Source of the DNA: Streptomyces sp. CB01373
Lineage (GTDB): Bacteria; Actinomycetota; Actinomycetes; Streptomycetales; Streptomycetaceae
DNA length: 64,000 nucleotides
NCBI RefSeq assembly: GCF_002803075.1
Contig: NZ_NNBK01000005.1
Span: forward strand, 284,478-348,477
Direction of reading: 5' to 3'
The position numbers and the translations under genes are program-made. Positions 23,667 to 31,382 of the stretch are shown piece by piece (the first letter of the stretch is position 1; each line of letters opens with the position of its first letter). The notes under the pieces are model-generated. The model did not search any database. It had not been told where the DNA came from and worked only from the letters and a program-made list of their open reading frames with translations.

Positions 23667-25805
23667 CTAGCTGGGGTCGGTGTCGATGACTCCCACGCGG
23701 TTGGTCTTGCTCATCAACGCCGGGCGCAGGGCGCCGATCACGTCCTGGACCGTGACGGGGGTCTTGTCACCGGTGGCCCTGGCGATCGTGATCCCGTCGA
23801 AGGTGTTGCCGTACAGCTCCTTGAGCGCCGCCTCGTCGTAGGAGTCGACGAGCTTGCCGTCCACGGCCTTGACCCTCAGGAACTTCCACAGCGAGTTCTC
23901 CGGGCTGAACGGCACCGAGTGCACGGCGTCCGTCTGCACCTTCACGAGGCCCGACATCGCCGGCTCCGCGAACGCCTTCATCATCCGGTCGACCTCGGCG
24001 TTGGGGACCGTCGGCTGCTGGGTGACCGTGGGCAGCTGGACCGGTGTGGCCGTACCCGTCTCCACCTGGGCGCGGTACGCCTGCTGGACGAGCTGGATCG
24101 AGCCGCCGACGTCGATGCCCTTGCCCGGCTTGCCGTACACGGGAACGGCCTTGCCGGACTGGAACTTGATTCCGCCCTCGGTCACCGACCCGGCGCCGCC
24201 CGAGACGCTCTGCAGGGCGACCTGGAGCTTCTCCTCGTCGACCGGCATCTGCGGCTGGATCACCCGGTGGTTGCCGAACAGCGAGCCGATCACCGACACG
24301 GGGTTGTAGTCGCTCGTCGCGGCCGCGCTGGCGGTGGCCTGGGTGTCGAACTGGAGCCCGGCCTGGTCCGGCTTGAGGGTCACGGACTTGCCCTCGACCG
24401 ACAGCTTCAGCGGCTGGTTCACACGGCTGCCGAAGGCGTCGTCGAGCTTCTTGACCGCGTCGTCGCGCGTGCCGCCGCCGATGTCGACGCCGAGCACGGT
24501 GGTGCCCTTGGGCACGTCGGAGTGGTTCATCAGCAGCCCGGCGCCGTAGGCGACACCGGCGACGACGATCACGGCACCGCAGAGCAGGACGAGCTTGTTG
24601 CGGCCCTTCTTCTTGGCCTTGGGCGCGCCGGCCGCGGCGGCGCTCTGCGGCGCGGGCTCGGACAGCCCCGGCGGCGTCTGCGTCTGCGGCCCGCTCCAGT
24701 CGGCCTCCGGCCCGAACGGGTCGAGCCCCGGCTGTATGACGGGCATGCCGCTGGTGACGGTGTTCCCGGAGACGTTGTCCGGCCGGGCGCCGTAACCGGG
24801 GGTGCCCGGCTGGGAAACCTGCTGCTGCGGGGTGAGGACGGCGGTGTCGTCGCTGAAACCGCTGCCGGGGTGCCCCGTGCGCGCGCCGGGGACTCCGCCC
24901 GGGCGTCCCGCGCCGCCGGGTGCGCCGCCCGCGGGCGGCCGCAGCGACGCGTCGCCGGTGACGGGGCCGCTCGTCGGGCCCTTGGGGCCCTGCGGGCCGC
25001 CCGGCGCACCGGGGACGCCCTGGCCGTTGTCGGAGAAGTACGCCAGGTCTTCACGGCGCGGCCCGCCGTCGGTGTGCGGGCCCGCGCCCAACGCCTCGGT
25101 GACGTCGAAGGACCCGGTGCCGCCGCCGTGGCCCGGGGCGACGGGGCCGCCGGTGACCCCGGGCAGGCCGGCGCCGGAGGAGCCGGGCCGGGAGCCGGCC
25201 CCAGCGCCGGGCAGGTTCATGGCGCCGGTCATGCCGCCGGGGCGGCCCCCGCCGGACGAGCCCGGCCCGGAGGAGCCGGCGCCCACGGGCCGGGGCACGG
25301 AGCTTCCCGGGCCGGAGGCACCGGGGCCGGGCCCGATCGCCGCGCGTGCGCCCGAACCACCCGGCAGTGCCGCGCCGTTGGTGGATCCGCCGCCCTGACC
25401 GCCTTTGCCGGCCTGGGGCTTGCGGGGGGCGAACCAGTCGCTGGTCACCTTCTCCGCCGCGGGCGCCGCGGGCTCGACGGGCGGTTCCGGGGCGACCTCG
25501 GGCGCCGGGGCGGCCGGCTGCTCGGCCTCGCCACCGGTGTCCTCGGCGTCGCTCTCGGACCCTTCCGAGGAGACGGGCGTCCGCACGACGACCGGCGGAA
25601 TCGGCCGGGATCCGGGGATGTTGATCCGGATCCGCGTCGTCAGCGTGGTCTCGGTCTTGCGTTCCTCGGGCTGCGCGGCCGAACGGCCCGTGTCCGCTCG
25701 GTCGTCGGAGACCGCCGGGATTCCGTACGGCGGGGTTCCCGAGGGGTAGGCGGCTCCGCCGCGCCCATTGGGCCCGGACGACGGAGTGTCAGTTTCACGA
25801 CTCAA
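23667..25805 (-). CDS. Large membrane-anchored protein with YoaR/PG_binding_4-like extracellular region
   Basis: The protein is 712 residues from TTG 25805, which has GGGAGAA upstream; GTG 25835 is an alternative. The first 400 residues or so are Gly/Pro-rich, low in complexity and cytoplasmic. A Lys-rich stop and one membrane helix follow (about 402-424, KLVLLCGAVIVVAGVAYGAG). The outer part has two similar units of the VanW-associated peptidoglycan-binding type: TTVLGVDIGGGTRDDAVKKL and SVEGKSVTLKPDQAGLQFD, then a second AFAEPAMSGLVKV. No VanW core or catalytic Cys is visible. A scaffold role at the cell wall is inferred. It is a single gene with a terminator. Confidence 0.8.
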   Translation of the reverse strand: MSRETDTPSSGPNGRGGAAYPSGTPPYGIPAVSDDRADTGRSAAQPEERKTETTLTTRIRINIPGSRPIPPVVVRTPVSSEGSESDAEDTGGEAEQPAAPAPEVAPEPPVEPAAPAAEKVTSDWFAPRKPQAGKGGQGGGSTNGAALPGGSGARAAIGPGPGASGPGSSVPRPVGAGSSGPGSSGGGRPGGMTGAMNLPGAGAGSRPGSSGAGLPGVTGGPVAPGHGGGTGSFDVTEALGAGPHTDGGPRREDLAYFSDNGQGVPGAPGGPQGPKGPTSGPVTGDASLRPPAGGAPGGAGRPGGVPGARTGHPGSGFSDDTAVLTPQQQVSQPGTPGYGARPDNVSGNTVTSGMPVIQPGLDPFGPEADWSGPQTQTPPGLSEPAPQSAAAAGAPKAKKKGRNKLVLLCGAVIVVAGVAYGAGLLMNHSDVPKGTTVLGVDIGGGTRDDAVKKLDDAFGSRVNQPLKLSVEGKSVTLKPDQAGLQFDTQATASAAATSDYNPVSVIGSLFGNHRVIQPQMPVDEEKLQVALQSVSGGAGSVTEGGIKFQSGKAVPVYGKPGKGIDVGGSIQLVQQAYRAQVETGTATPVQLPTVTQQPTVPNAEVDRMMKAFAEPAMSGLVKVQTDAVHSVPFSPENSLWKFLRVKAVDGKLVDSYDEAALKELYGNTFDGITIARATGDKTPVTVQDVIGALRPALMSKTNRVGVIDTDPS

Positions 25806-25964
25806 GGCAGGTTCTCCCGATTGGCTCCGCCGCACGTTACGACCTCAGCGCGGGCGGCTCGGCGGCGCGCGCACCACCATACTGGCCGCTCGGGGCCCTT
25901 ATCCCGGGACCGCTGGGTAAACCCCTAGTGGACCCCTACCGGCACCCCGGGAAGAAGTGGTACG

Positions 25965-26381
25965 TCACTTGCCAAGTCGGGCGTCGTCGTCGTGCGGTTG
26001 CCGTCTCGGAGCCAAGGTGGCACAGATCACAGCGACGGCCATGCCGCCGAGCAGGAAGAGATAGGAGCCGCTGTCGGCCGCGAAGAAGAAGTCGCCTTCG
26101 GGCCGGCTGGCGGTGAGCACGAACACGGTGACGACCCAGCCGGCCGCGCCCGCCACGGCCCCGCCCCGGCTGCGCGCGGCCCGCGCCCCGCCCAGGAACA
26201 GCCCGGCGGCACCCGCGAGCGCGAGCAGCAGCCCGCCGGGGAACCAGGCGGCCTGCACCAGGGCACCGGCGACCGCGACCACCGCGCCGAGCAGGAAGAG
26301 TCCCAGATACGCGGCGACCCGCCCGGCGGAGGGCGGCTTGAGGGGCTGCGCGAGCATGGAGCCCCCTCCCCCTGAACTCAT
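25965..26381 (-). CDS. Small integral membrane protein (DUF6113-like)
   Basis: This 138-residue protein has four predicted membrane helices (about 22-45, 50-66, 78-92 and 105-122). Its N-terminus is Gly/Ser-rich and the short tail is charged. The ATG at 26381 overlaps the mshB stop as ATGA, so it is translationally coupled to mshB. The same small membrane gene follows mshB in other streptomycetes. Whether it has any role in mycothiol metabolism is unknown. Confidence 0.85.
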   Translation of the reverse strand: MSSGGGGSMLAQPLKPPSAGRVAAYLGLFLLGAVVAVAGALVQAAWFPGGLLLALAGAAGLFLGGARAARSRGGAVAGAAGWVVTVFVLTASRPEGDFFFAADSGSYLFLLGGMAVAVICATLAPRRQPHDDDARLGK

Positions 26382-27274
26382 GACGCCTCCTTCTCGGTGC
26401 CGGCGAACAGATCGGTCTCCGGCTCCCCCGGCGCGGCGACGGGTTCCCCGCGCACCAGCTCGTAGAACTCGGTGGTGAAGACCGGCTGGGCGAGCCGGTT
26501 GGACAGGGCGAAGTACGGCTCGGCCATCTCGATCTGGGTGGCGTGCGCGCGCATCGCGGCGGCCTTCGCCGCGGCGTACGCGCCGCCGTCGATCGCCGTG
26601 GTGACGCGCTCGTCGCCGACGACTCCGGGAACGTCGTCGATCGCCGCCGGCTCGTCGAACGGCAGCCCGGGCAGATCGTCCTTCAGCCGCGCGAAGGCGG
26701 CCTCGGCGACCGGGCGCGGGACGCGGTTCCAGTACACCTTGGCGATCCGCCAGGGCTCACCGAGGTCGGGGCGCACGGCGGGGTCTGCGGCCAGGTCCAC
26801 GGCGAGCATGGCGACGCGGTGGGCCTGGATGTGGTCGGGGTGGCCGTAGCCGCCGTTGTCGTCGTAGGTGACGAGGACCTGCGGGCGCACCTCGCGGATC
26901 ACGGCGACGAGGTGCTCGGCGGCGGTGTCGAGGCCGGCCTGCCACAGGCAGCCCGGATCGTCGTTGTCGGGGAGCCCCATCATCCCGGAGTCCCGGTACC
27001 GCCCGGCCCCGCCGAGCAGCCGGAAGTCCGTGACTCCCAGCTCCCGCATCGCCGCGGCCAGCTCCTGCCCCCGGTACGGGCCGAGCCCGGCCGCTCCCTC
27101 CAGATGCCGCAGCTCGTCCGGGATGACCTCGCCCAGCTCCCCGAGCGTGCAGGTCACCAGCGTCACCAGGGCGCCCTCGGCCGCGTAGCGCGCCATGGTC
27201 GCACCGTTGTTGATCGACTCGTCGTCGGGATGCGCGTGCACCAGCATCAGCCGCCGAGCGGCCCGTTCCGTCAT
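26378..27274 (-). CDS. mshB: Mycothiol biosynthesis GlcNAc-inositol deacetylase MshB
   Basis: This 298-residue zinc deacetylase acts on 1D-myo-inositol 2-acetamido-2-deoxy-alpha-D-glucopyranoside, the second enzymatic stage toward mycothiol, the main low-molecular thiol of actinobacteria. Zinc and catalytic motifs are intact: HAHPDDES (His15, Asp17, Asp18) and [13 protein letters not shown] with the third His. Length is normal. The ATG at 27274 begins [18 protein letters not shown], close to the usual distance from the motif. A small membrane protein is coupled downstream. Confidence 0.96.
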   Translation of the reverse strand: MTERAARRLMLVHAHPDDESINNGATMARYAAEGALVTLVTCTLGELGEVIPDELRHLEGAAGLGPYRGQELAAAMRELGVTDFRLLGGAGRYRDSGMMGLPDNDDPGCLWQAGLDTAAEHLVAVIREVRPQVLVTYDDNGGYGHPDHIQAHRVAMLAVDLAADPAVRPDLGEPWRIAKVYWNRVPRPVAEAAFARLKDDLPGLPFDEPAAIDDVPGVVGDERVTTAIDGGAYAAAKAAAMRAHATQIEMAEPYFALSNRLAQPVFTTEFYELVRGEPVAAPGEPETDLFAGTEKEAS

Positions 27275-27312
27275 GGGCCCACCCTACGAGGCCCCCGAAC
27301 CCGCCTGGCCAT

Positions 27313-27354
27313 CTCCCCGTGCCGGGGCAGGCGCATCGGAGACGGCACGGGGAG
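27313..27354 (-). terminator. Hairpin terminator of the Uma2-family gene
   Basis: A 12-bp perfect stem (27313-27324 with 27343-27354) with an 18-base loop begins six bases beyond the stop of the minus-strand gene ending at 27360. Confidence 0.7.
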
Positions 27355-27359
27355 CGCGT

Positions 27360-27977
27360 TCAGGACTCGGCTTCCTCAGCGCTGTCCCCCCGATAGCGCG
27401 GCAGCCCGTCCGTCGTGATGGTCCAGTCGCCGATGGTGACGTCCTCGCCGTAGACGAAGTCCTTGCGGGTCGCATAGCGCGGACCGTCCGGAGTGGGGTG
27501 GATGTCGGTGAAGACCGCGCCTTCGCCGGTGCGCGGGTCGAAGACGGCGTAGACGGGGATGCCGAGCAGCGGATAGTCCCGCACTTTGCCCACCCAGTCG
27601 TTGCCCGGGTTCGAACGGGAGACGACCTCGATGGCGGCGACGATCGTTCGGGGATCGATGGACCCTTCGGTGTCCATGTCCTCTTCGGCGATCACCATCA
27701 CGTCCGGGCGGCGCATGACGCCTTCGGGCTCGTTCTCCACGTCGGGCTCGCCGGTGTGGGCGACGATCTCTTCCGGCATCACCCTCTCCAGGCGCTTCCG
27801 GAGCCGCAGCGCGGTCAGCTCGTGGCGGCCGCTCGGCGACATCATGTCGAGGACGATCCCTTCCCTGGTGATCTCGAATTTGCCCGGCAGCGTGTCGTCC
27901 GCGGACCGAACGAAGTCGCGCATGGCCCGGTACAGGTGGGAGCCGCCCTGCTTCGCGTGGTCCGGTACGACGGCCAT
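27360..27977 (-). CDS. Uma2 family (DUF820) endonuclease-like protein
   Basis: The 205-residue protein has the PD-(D/E)XK-like pattern of the family: an early Glu-containing helix, RRPDVMVIAEEDMD, then IVAAIEVVSRSNPGNDWVGKVRDYPLLGIPVYAVFDP. The Asp in RPDV, the Glu in IEVVS and the Lys in GKVRDY are the likely catalytic set. The ATG at 27977 has GAGGAG about eight bases upstream. Streptomycetes carry many copies of this family with no proven biological role. It ends in its own terminator and is probably a single-gene unit. Confidence 0.9.
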   Translation of the reverse strand: MAVVPDHAKQGGSHLYRAMRDFVRSADDTLPGKFEITREGIVLDMMSPSGRHELTALRLRKRLERVMPEEIVAHTGEPDVENEPEGVMRRPDVMVIAEEDMDTEGSIDPRTIVAAIEVVSRSNPGNDWVGKVRDYPLLGIPVYAVFDPRTGEGAVFTDIHPTPDGPRYATRKDFVYGEDVTIGDWTITTDGLPRYRGDSAEEAES

Positions 27978-28029
27978 GGCGCTCGCTCCTCGTCGTCTGT
28001 GCCCAGGGGCAAGGATCGTCACGTTCATG

Positions 28030-28998
28030 CTAGGCGTCCTCCTGGAGGTCGGTTCGGCAGTCGCGGCAGCGGCCGGGTTCGGGGGCGCGGAAGGCGCGGT
28101 CGCAGCCCTCGCAGGTCTGGAGCGGGTGCCGCACGGGCGGCGGGACGGCCGGGGCGCGGAACGGCAGCGGCGGTGGGAGCTGGGCGGTCAGGCGGTGAGC
28201 CAGCACGGCGGCGGGCCGCCGTAGCTCCTCGGGCGGGAGATCGGCGGTCAGGGCTTGGCGTACGGCGGCGGGGCCCACCTCGCGTTCCAGCCAGGCGGCG
28301 ACTCCCGGGGCCAGGTGGGCCGTGTCGCAGGCGGAGAGCAGGAGGCGGGAGTCATGGCGGCGGAGGTCCGCGAGGAGGTCGGTGGCCGCCTTGAGGAGTG
28401 CGGGGGCGGAGCACGCGGGGCGCGGGACGGCGGGGAGCGGCTTGCGGGGCGGCCGCTTCCCGCGCGGCCTGCCTGTCTCGCACGTCGCCTGCTTCTCGCC
28501 GCCGCTCTCGCGTTCCTCACGGCTCCCGCGGTTCTCGGTCTGCGTCGGAGCCGTCACCGGTCGGGCGGGTCGGTCGGGAGCGGGGTCGGGTGCGTCGGCG
28601 TGGTGGTGGCGGGCCGCGGCCGGCTGGTTGCAGGAGATCGTGCGGGTGACGATACGGCCGCCGGGGGCGCGTTCGCGGGGTCGGCGGAGGTAGCCGTGGG
28701 ACTCCAACTCCCGCAGGGCGGCGGCGATACGAGTGGCTCCCTCGGGGAAGCGCACGGTGAGGGTCTTGATGTCGACGCGGGCGCCCTTCGGCAGCGACTG
28801 GAGGTGCACGCCGAGGCCGATGGCGAGCAGCGACAGCTCGCGGTGCTGGGCAAGGTGGTTGCCAATCACCGTGAAGCGGGTGGTGTGGCGGGTGTTGTCG
28901 TGGACCAGGCCGCCTGTGTGGTGGCCTCGGTTCGGGTGCTTGTCGCCCGCAATACGGGACTGGGCGTGCGGGGGCACGCTAGGGTTCGGGGTACCCAT
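28030..28998 (-). CDS. Helix-turn-helix DNA-binding protein with C-terminal Cys4 motif
   Basis: In this 322-residue protein, residues 30-110 look like a winged helix resembling replication-initiator or MarR-like folds. It includes FTVIGNHLAQHRELSLLAIGL, VDIKTLTVRFPEGATRIAAALREL and GYLRRPRE. The middle is Arg/Pro-rich and disordered. The end has CEGCDRAFRAPEPGRCRDC, a CxxC...CxxC zinc-ribbon-like pair. A similar N-terminus is common in streptomycete proteins of unknown role. The ATG at 28998 is preceded by GAGAGAG. No other DNA-transfer gene is nearby, so a plasmid origin is not supported. Confidence 0.82.
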   Translation of the reverse strand: MGTPNPSVPPHAQSRIAGDKHPNRGHHTGGLVHDNTRHTTRFTVIGNHLAQHRELSLLAIGLGVHLQSLPKGARVDIKTLTVRFPEGATRIAAALRELESHGYLRRPRERAPGGRIVTRTISCNQPAAARHHHADAPDPAPDRPARPVTAPTQTENRGSREERESGGEKQATCETGRPRGKRPPRKPLPAVPRPACSAPALLKAATDLLADLRRHDSRLLLSACDTAHLAPGVAAWLEREVGPAAVRQALTADLPPEELRRPAAVLAHRLTAQLPPPLPFRAPAVPPPVRHPLQTCEGCDRAFRAPEPGRCRDCRTDLQEDA

Positions 28999-29225
28999 CG
29001 GGAAGCTCTCTCTTCCTCGGTGGTCAGGCCCTCGCACTGGGATTGCCGTCCCGGCGGGGGCCGTCGCATGTCTGCGGTTGTCGTGCTGCCTTGGGCTGAG
29101 CGTAGAGCCGCTGGGGGCCACGAAATCCAGCCGAGCCGGGGATGTTCACCCGCCCGAGTGAGCGCGTGCCACGGGCGGGAGGGGTGGGGCTTGGTGGAGG
29201 TTCTTTCTCCCTCGTTTCTTTGCTT

Positions 29226-29693
29226 TCAGTCGTCGGCGGCACCGGAACTCGTGGGGGCGGGTTCCGGTGGCGACAGGCGCAGTTCGGCCCAGATCGTCTT
29301 GCGCGGGAAGCGTTCCTCGGCGACGCCCCAGCGGTCGGCGAGGGCGTCCACCAGCAACAGGCCACGGCCCGACTCAGCATCCGCATCCGGCTCTTGGAGC
29401 TTCGGGCGCCGGTCACCGCGTGTGTCGGTGACTTCGATACGGAGCGTGCTGCCGACCACGTAGAGCGTCAGGCGGAAGCTGCGGCCGGGGAGCCGGCCGT
29501 GGGTGGCCGCGTTCGCCGCCAACTCGGCCACGACGTGGCTCGCCGCCTCGGCCGGGAGCTCCCACTTACGGAGCTGGTCGGCGGCGAGCAGCCGGGCCAG
29601 GCGGGCGCCTCGCGGGGTGGACGACAGAAGGACGCTGAAGCTGTGGACATGGGCGTGGAGTTGGACAGTGGGCTCGGCAATTTCCTGATTCAC
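29226..29693 (-). CDS. HATPase-domain anti-sigma-factor-like protein
   Basis: This 155-residue protein of the SpoIIAB/RsbW-like GHKL class has the N-box region HVVAELAANAATHG, then IEVTDTRGDRRP and GRGLLLVDALADRWGV, which bind ATP. Streptomycetes have dozens of such proteins; some bind sigma factors or anti-anti-sigma factors. The GTG start at 29693 is divergent from the XRE gene with 142 bases between. The trio HATPase, XRE and DUF397 is a recurrent streptomycete cluster (abaA/whiJ-like), so a role in development or antibiotic control is plausible. Confidence 0.88.
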   Translation of the reverse strand: MNQEIAEPTVQLHAHVHSFSVLLSSTPRGARLARLLAADQLRKWELPAEAASHVVAELAANAATHGRLPGRSFRLTLYVVGSTLRIEVTDTRGDRRPKLQEPDADAESGRGLLLVDALADRWGVAEERFPRKTIWAELRLSPPEPAPTSSGAADD

Positions 29694-29835
29694 GTCACTC
29701 AGCGTGGCCGAGCAGGCTTACCGTGGCGAGTGATCAAGCTGTTGCGTAGGGTCACCGTCCACTGCTTGTCCGGTGCTGTCCAAGCTGTCGATGGCGTTCT
29801 TACGAGTACGACACGCACTACGGAAGGGCGCGCAC

Positions 29836-30720
29836 ATGTCGGTGGACGGTGAGGCGGTACGGACCCGGGTCGACTCGGAGACGCTGGACGAGCCGGGGTG
29901 GGAAGTGGACCCGGACGACGACTGGGCGCTCGCCGTGGTCGCCACGGTGGGGCGGCAGTTGAAACTCCGGAGAGAGGCGGCGGGGATGCGCGTCCCCGAG
30001 TTCGCCACGGCGGTCGGGTACGGCGACGATCTCGTGTACAAGATCGAGAGCGGTAAGCGGATCCCGCGGCCCGAGTATCTGGACGCGGCGGACGCGGTAC
30101 TGAACGCGGGGGGACTCGTCTCGGAGATGAAGGAGGACCTGAAGAAGGTCCGGTATCCGAAGAAGGTTCGGGATCTCGCGCAGTTGGAGGCGCGGGCGGT
30201 TGAGCTTCAGCTCTACGACCCCCTGACCGTCCATGGGTTGCTCCAGACGCCCGATTACACGCGAGCGCTGTTCCATATGAGGCGCCCCGCCTATGCGGCA
30301 GACGATGTGGAGCGAGGTGTGGCCGCGCGCATGGCCCGCAAGGCCGTATTCGAGCGAGACCCTGCGCCTGAACTCAGCTTCATTCAGGACGAGTGGACGC
30401 TCCGGCGACGCCTCGGGGGCAGAATGGTCGTGCGCCGACAGCTCGAACACCTGCTTGAGGTCGGGCAGTTGCGGAACGTCGAAATCCAGGTCATGCCGTT
30501 GGACCACGAAGAGCACGCCGGGGTGGACGGAGGGATCGAGGTGCTGAAGTTCGAGGACGGCACGGCAGTGGGGCGCTCACCGGGAGTCGCCAACGGCCGG
30601 CCAGTCAGTGACCTGAGGCAGCTTCGTCTCCTGGAACTGCGGTATGGCATCATCCGGGCGCAGGCCCTCACACCCCGTGAGTCGACTGCCTTCATCGAGC
30701 AACTGCTGGGGGAGACATGA
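29836..30720 (+). CDS. XRE family regulator with DUF5753 (Scr1/WhiJ-like)
   Basis: This 294-residue protein has a helix-turn-helix at about 38-95 (VGRQLKLRREAAGMRVPEFATAVGYGDDLVYKIESGKRIP). The C-terminal DUF5753 region carries YDPLTVHGLLQTPDYTRALF, then RRLGG and VQVMPLDHEEHAG-type motifs. The ATG at 29836 follows GGAAGGG. It overlaps the DUF397 gene as ATGA. Such pairs act as regulator and small partner, as with WhiJ-like proteins in sporulation; some workers view them as toxin-antitoxin-like. The target is unknown. Confidence 0.92.
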   Translation: MSVDGEAVRTRVDSETLDEPGWEVDPDDDWALAVVATVGRQLKLRREAAGMRVPEFATAVGYGDDLVYKIESGKRIPRPEYLDAADAVLNAGGLVSEMKEDLKKVRYPKKVRDLAQLEARAVELQLYDPLTVHGLLQTPDYTRALFHMRRPAYAADDVERGVAARMARKAVFERDPAPELSFIQDEWTLRRRLGGRMVVRRQLEHLLEVGQLRNVEIQVMPLDHEEHAGVDGGIEVLKFEDGTAVGRSPGVANGRPVSDLRQLRLLELRYGIIRAQALTPRESTAFIEQLLGET

Positions 30721-30926
30721 GCCACAAGGCCTCGGCAAAGGGCACCTCTGACCTGGTGTGGTTCAAGAGCAGCTACAGCAGCGGCGCGGAAACCGACTCC
30801 TGCGTCGAGATCGCCGCCGAGCCCAGCACCGTCCACGTCCGCGACTCGAAGCACGTCGACGGGCCCCGGCTCGCGATGACGCCGGGAGCCTGGGTCCACT
30901 TCGTTTCGTACGCCTCCGAAGACTGA
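30717..30926 (+). CDS. DUF397 small protein
   Basis: The 69-residue product has the family core LVWFKSSYSSGAETDSCVEIA and VHVRDSKHVDGPRLAMTPGAW. It is translationally coupled to the XRE gene by a 4-base overlap, the usual arrangement. DUF397 proteins are thought to modulate the adjacent XRE regulator; this is inferred from gene pairing rather than shown here. Confidence 0.94.
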   Translation: MSHKASAKGTSDLVWFKSSYSSGAETDSCVEIAAEPSTVHVRDSKHVDGPRLAMTPGAWVHFVSYASED

Positions 30927-30942
30927 CGGCGAACGCCCGTGT

Positions 30943-30969
30943 GTGGTGGGGCTGACCTCGCCCCACCAC
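30943..30969. terminator. Hairpin terminator after the DUF397 gene
   Basis: A perfect 10-bp stem (30943-30952 with 30960-30969) and 7-base loop lie between two convergent genes. Confidence 0.7.
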
Positions 30970-30990
30970 CAAGGGTCACGACCCGCGGGG

Positions 30991-31185
30991 TCAGAACTTG
31001 AAGCCGCTGATCATCCCCGCGATGTTAGTGGTGAGTTCGCTGATCGTGGGGGCTACCGTGGACGACGCCAGGTAGAAGCCCAGGAGCATGCACACGATCG
31101 CGTGACCCGCCTTGAGGCCCGACTTCTTGATCAACAAGAAGACGATGATCACCAGCAGCAGCACCGCCGAAATCGAAAGTGCCAC
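30991..31185 (-). CDS. 64-residue membrane protein
   Basis: The start is GTG at 31185 with a strong GGAGGTGA site nine bases upstream. An N-terminal membrane helix (ISAVLLLVIIVFLLIKK) is followed by GLKAGHAIVCMLLGFYLASS, a second helix, and a short polar tail ending MISGFKF. A similar small membrane protein is remembered from the same position (next to the S9 peptidase gene) in other streptomycetes. Function is unknown. It lies between two unrelated convergent or divergent neighbours and appears to be its own unit. Confidence 0.85.
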   Translation of the reverse strand: MALSISAVLLLVIIVFLLIKKSGLKAGHAIVCMLLGFYLASSTVAPTISELTTNIAGMISGFKF

Positions 31186-31382
31186 GGCGGCTCACCTCCA
31201 AAGTTCCCGGGACGCGGGGGGTGTCGGGGGTATCGGGGGTCGTCGGACGATGGGGGCAGATAAATCCACACAGCGGGCAGCAGGTTCATACCCACTATGC
31301 GCTAACGATCATAACTTTCCGCACGCGCGCATCGGTCGGCGCACAGCCGCACAAGGGGGCGCATGGCCAATATGGTCATGGC

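Noticed and set aside
28030-28998. Plasmid or integrative-element replication gene
   Set aside because: The winged helix recalls replication initiators, but no transfer gene, integrase or attachment-site repeat is visible around it.
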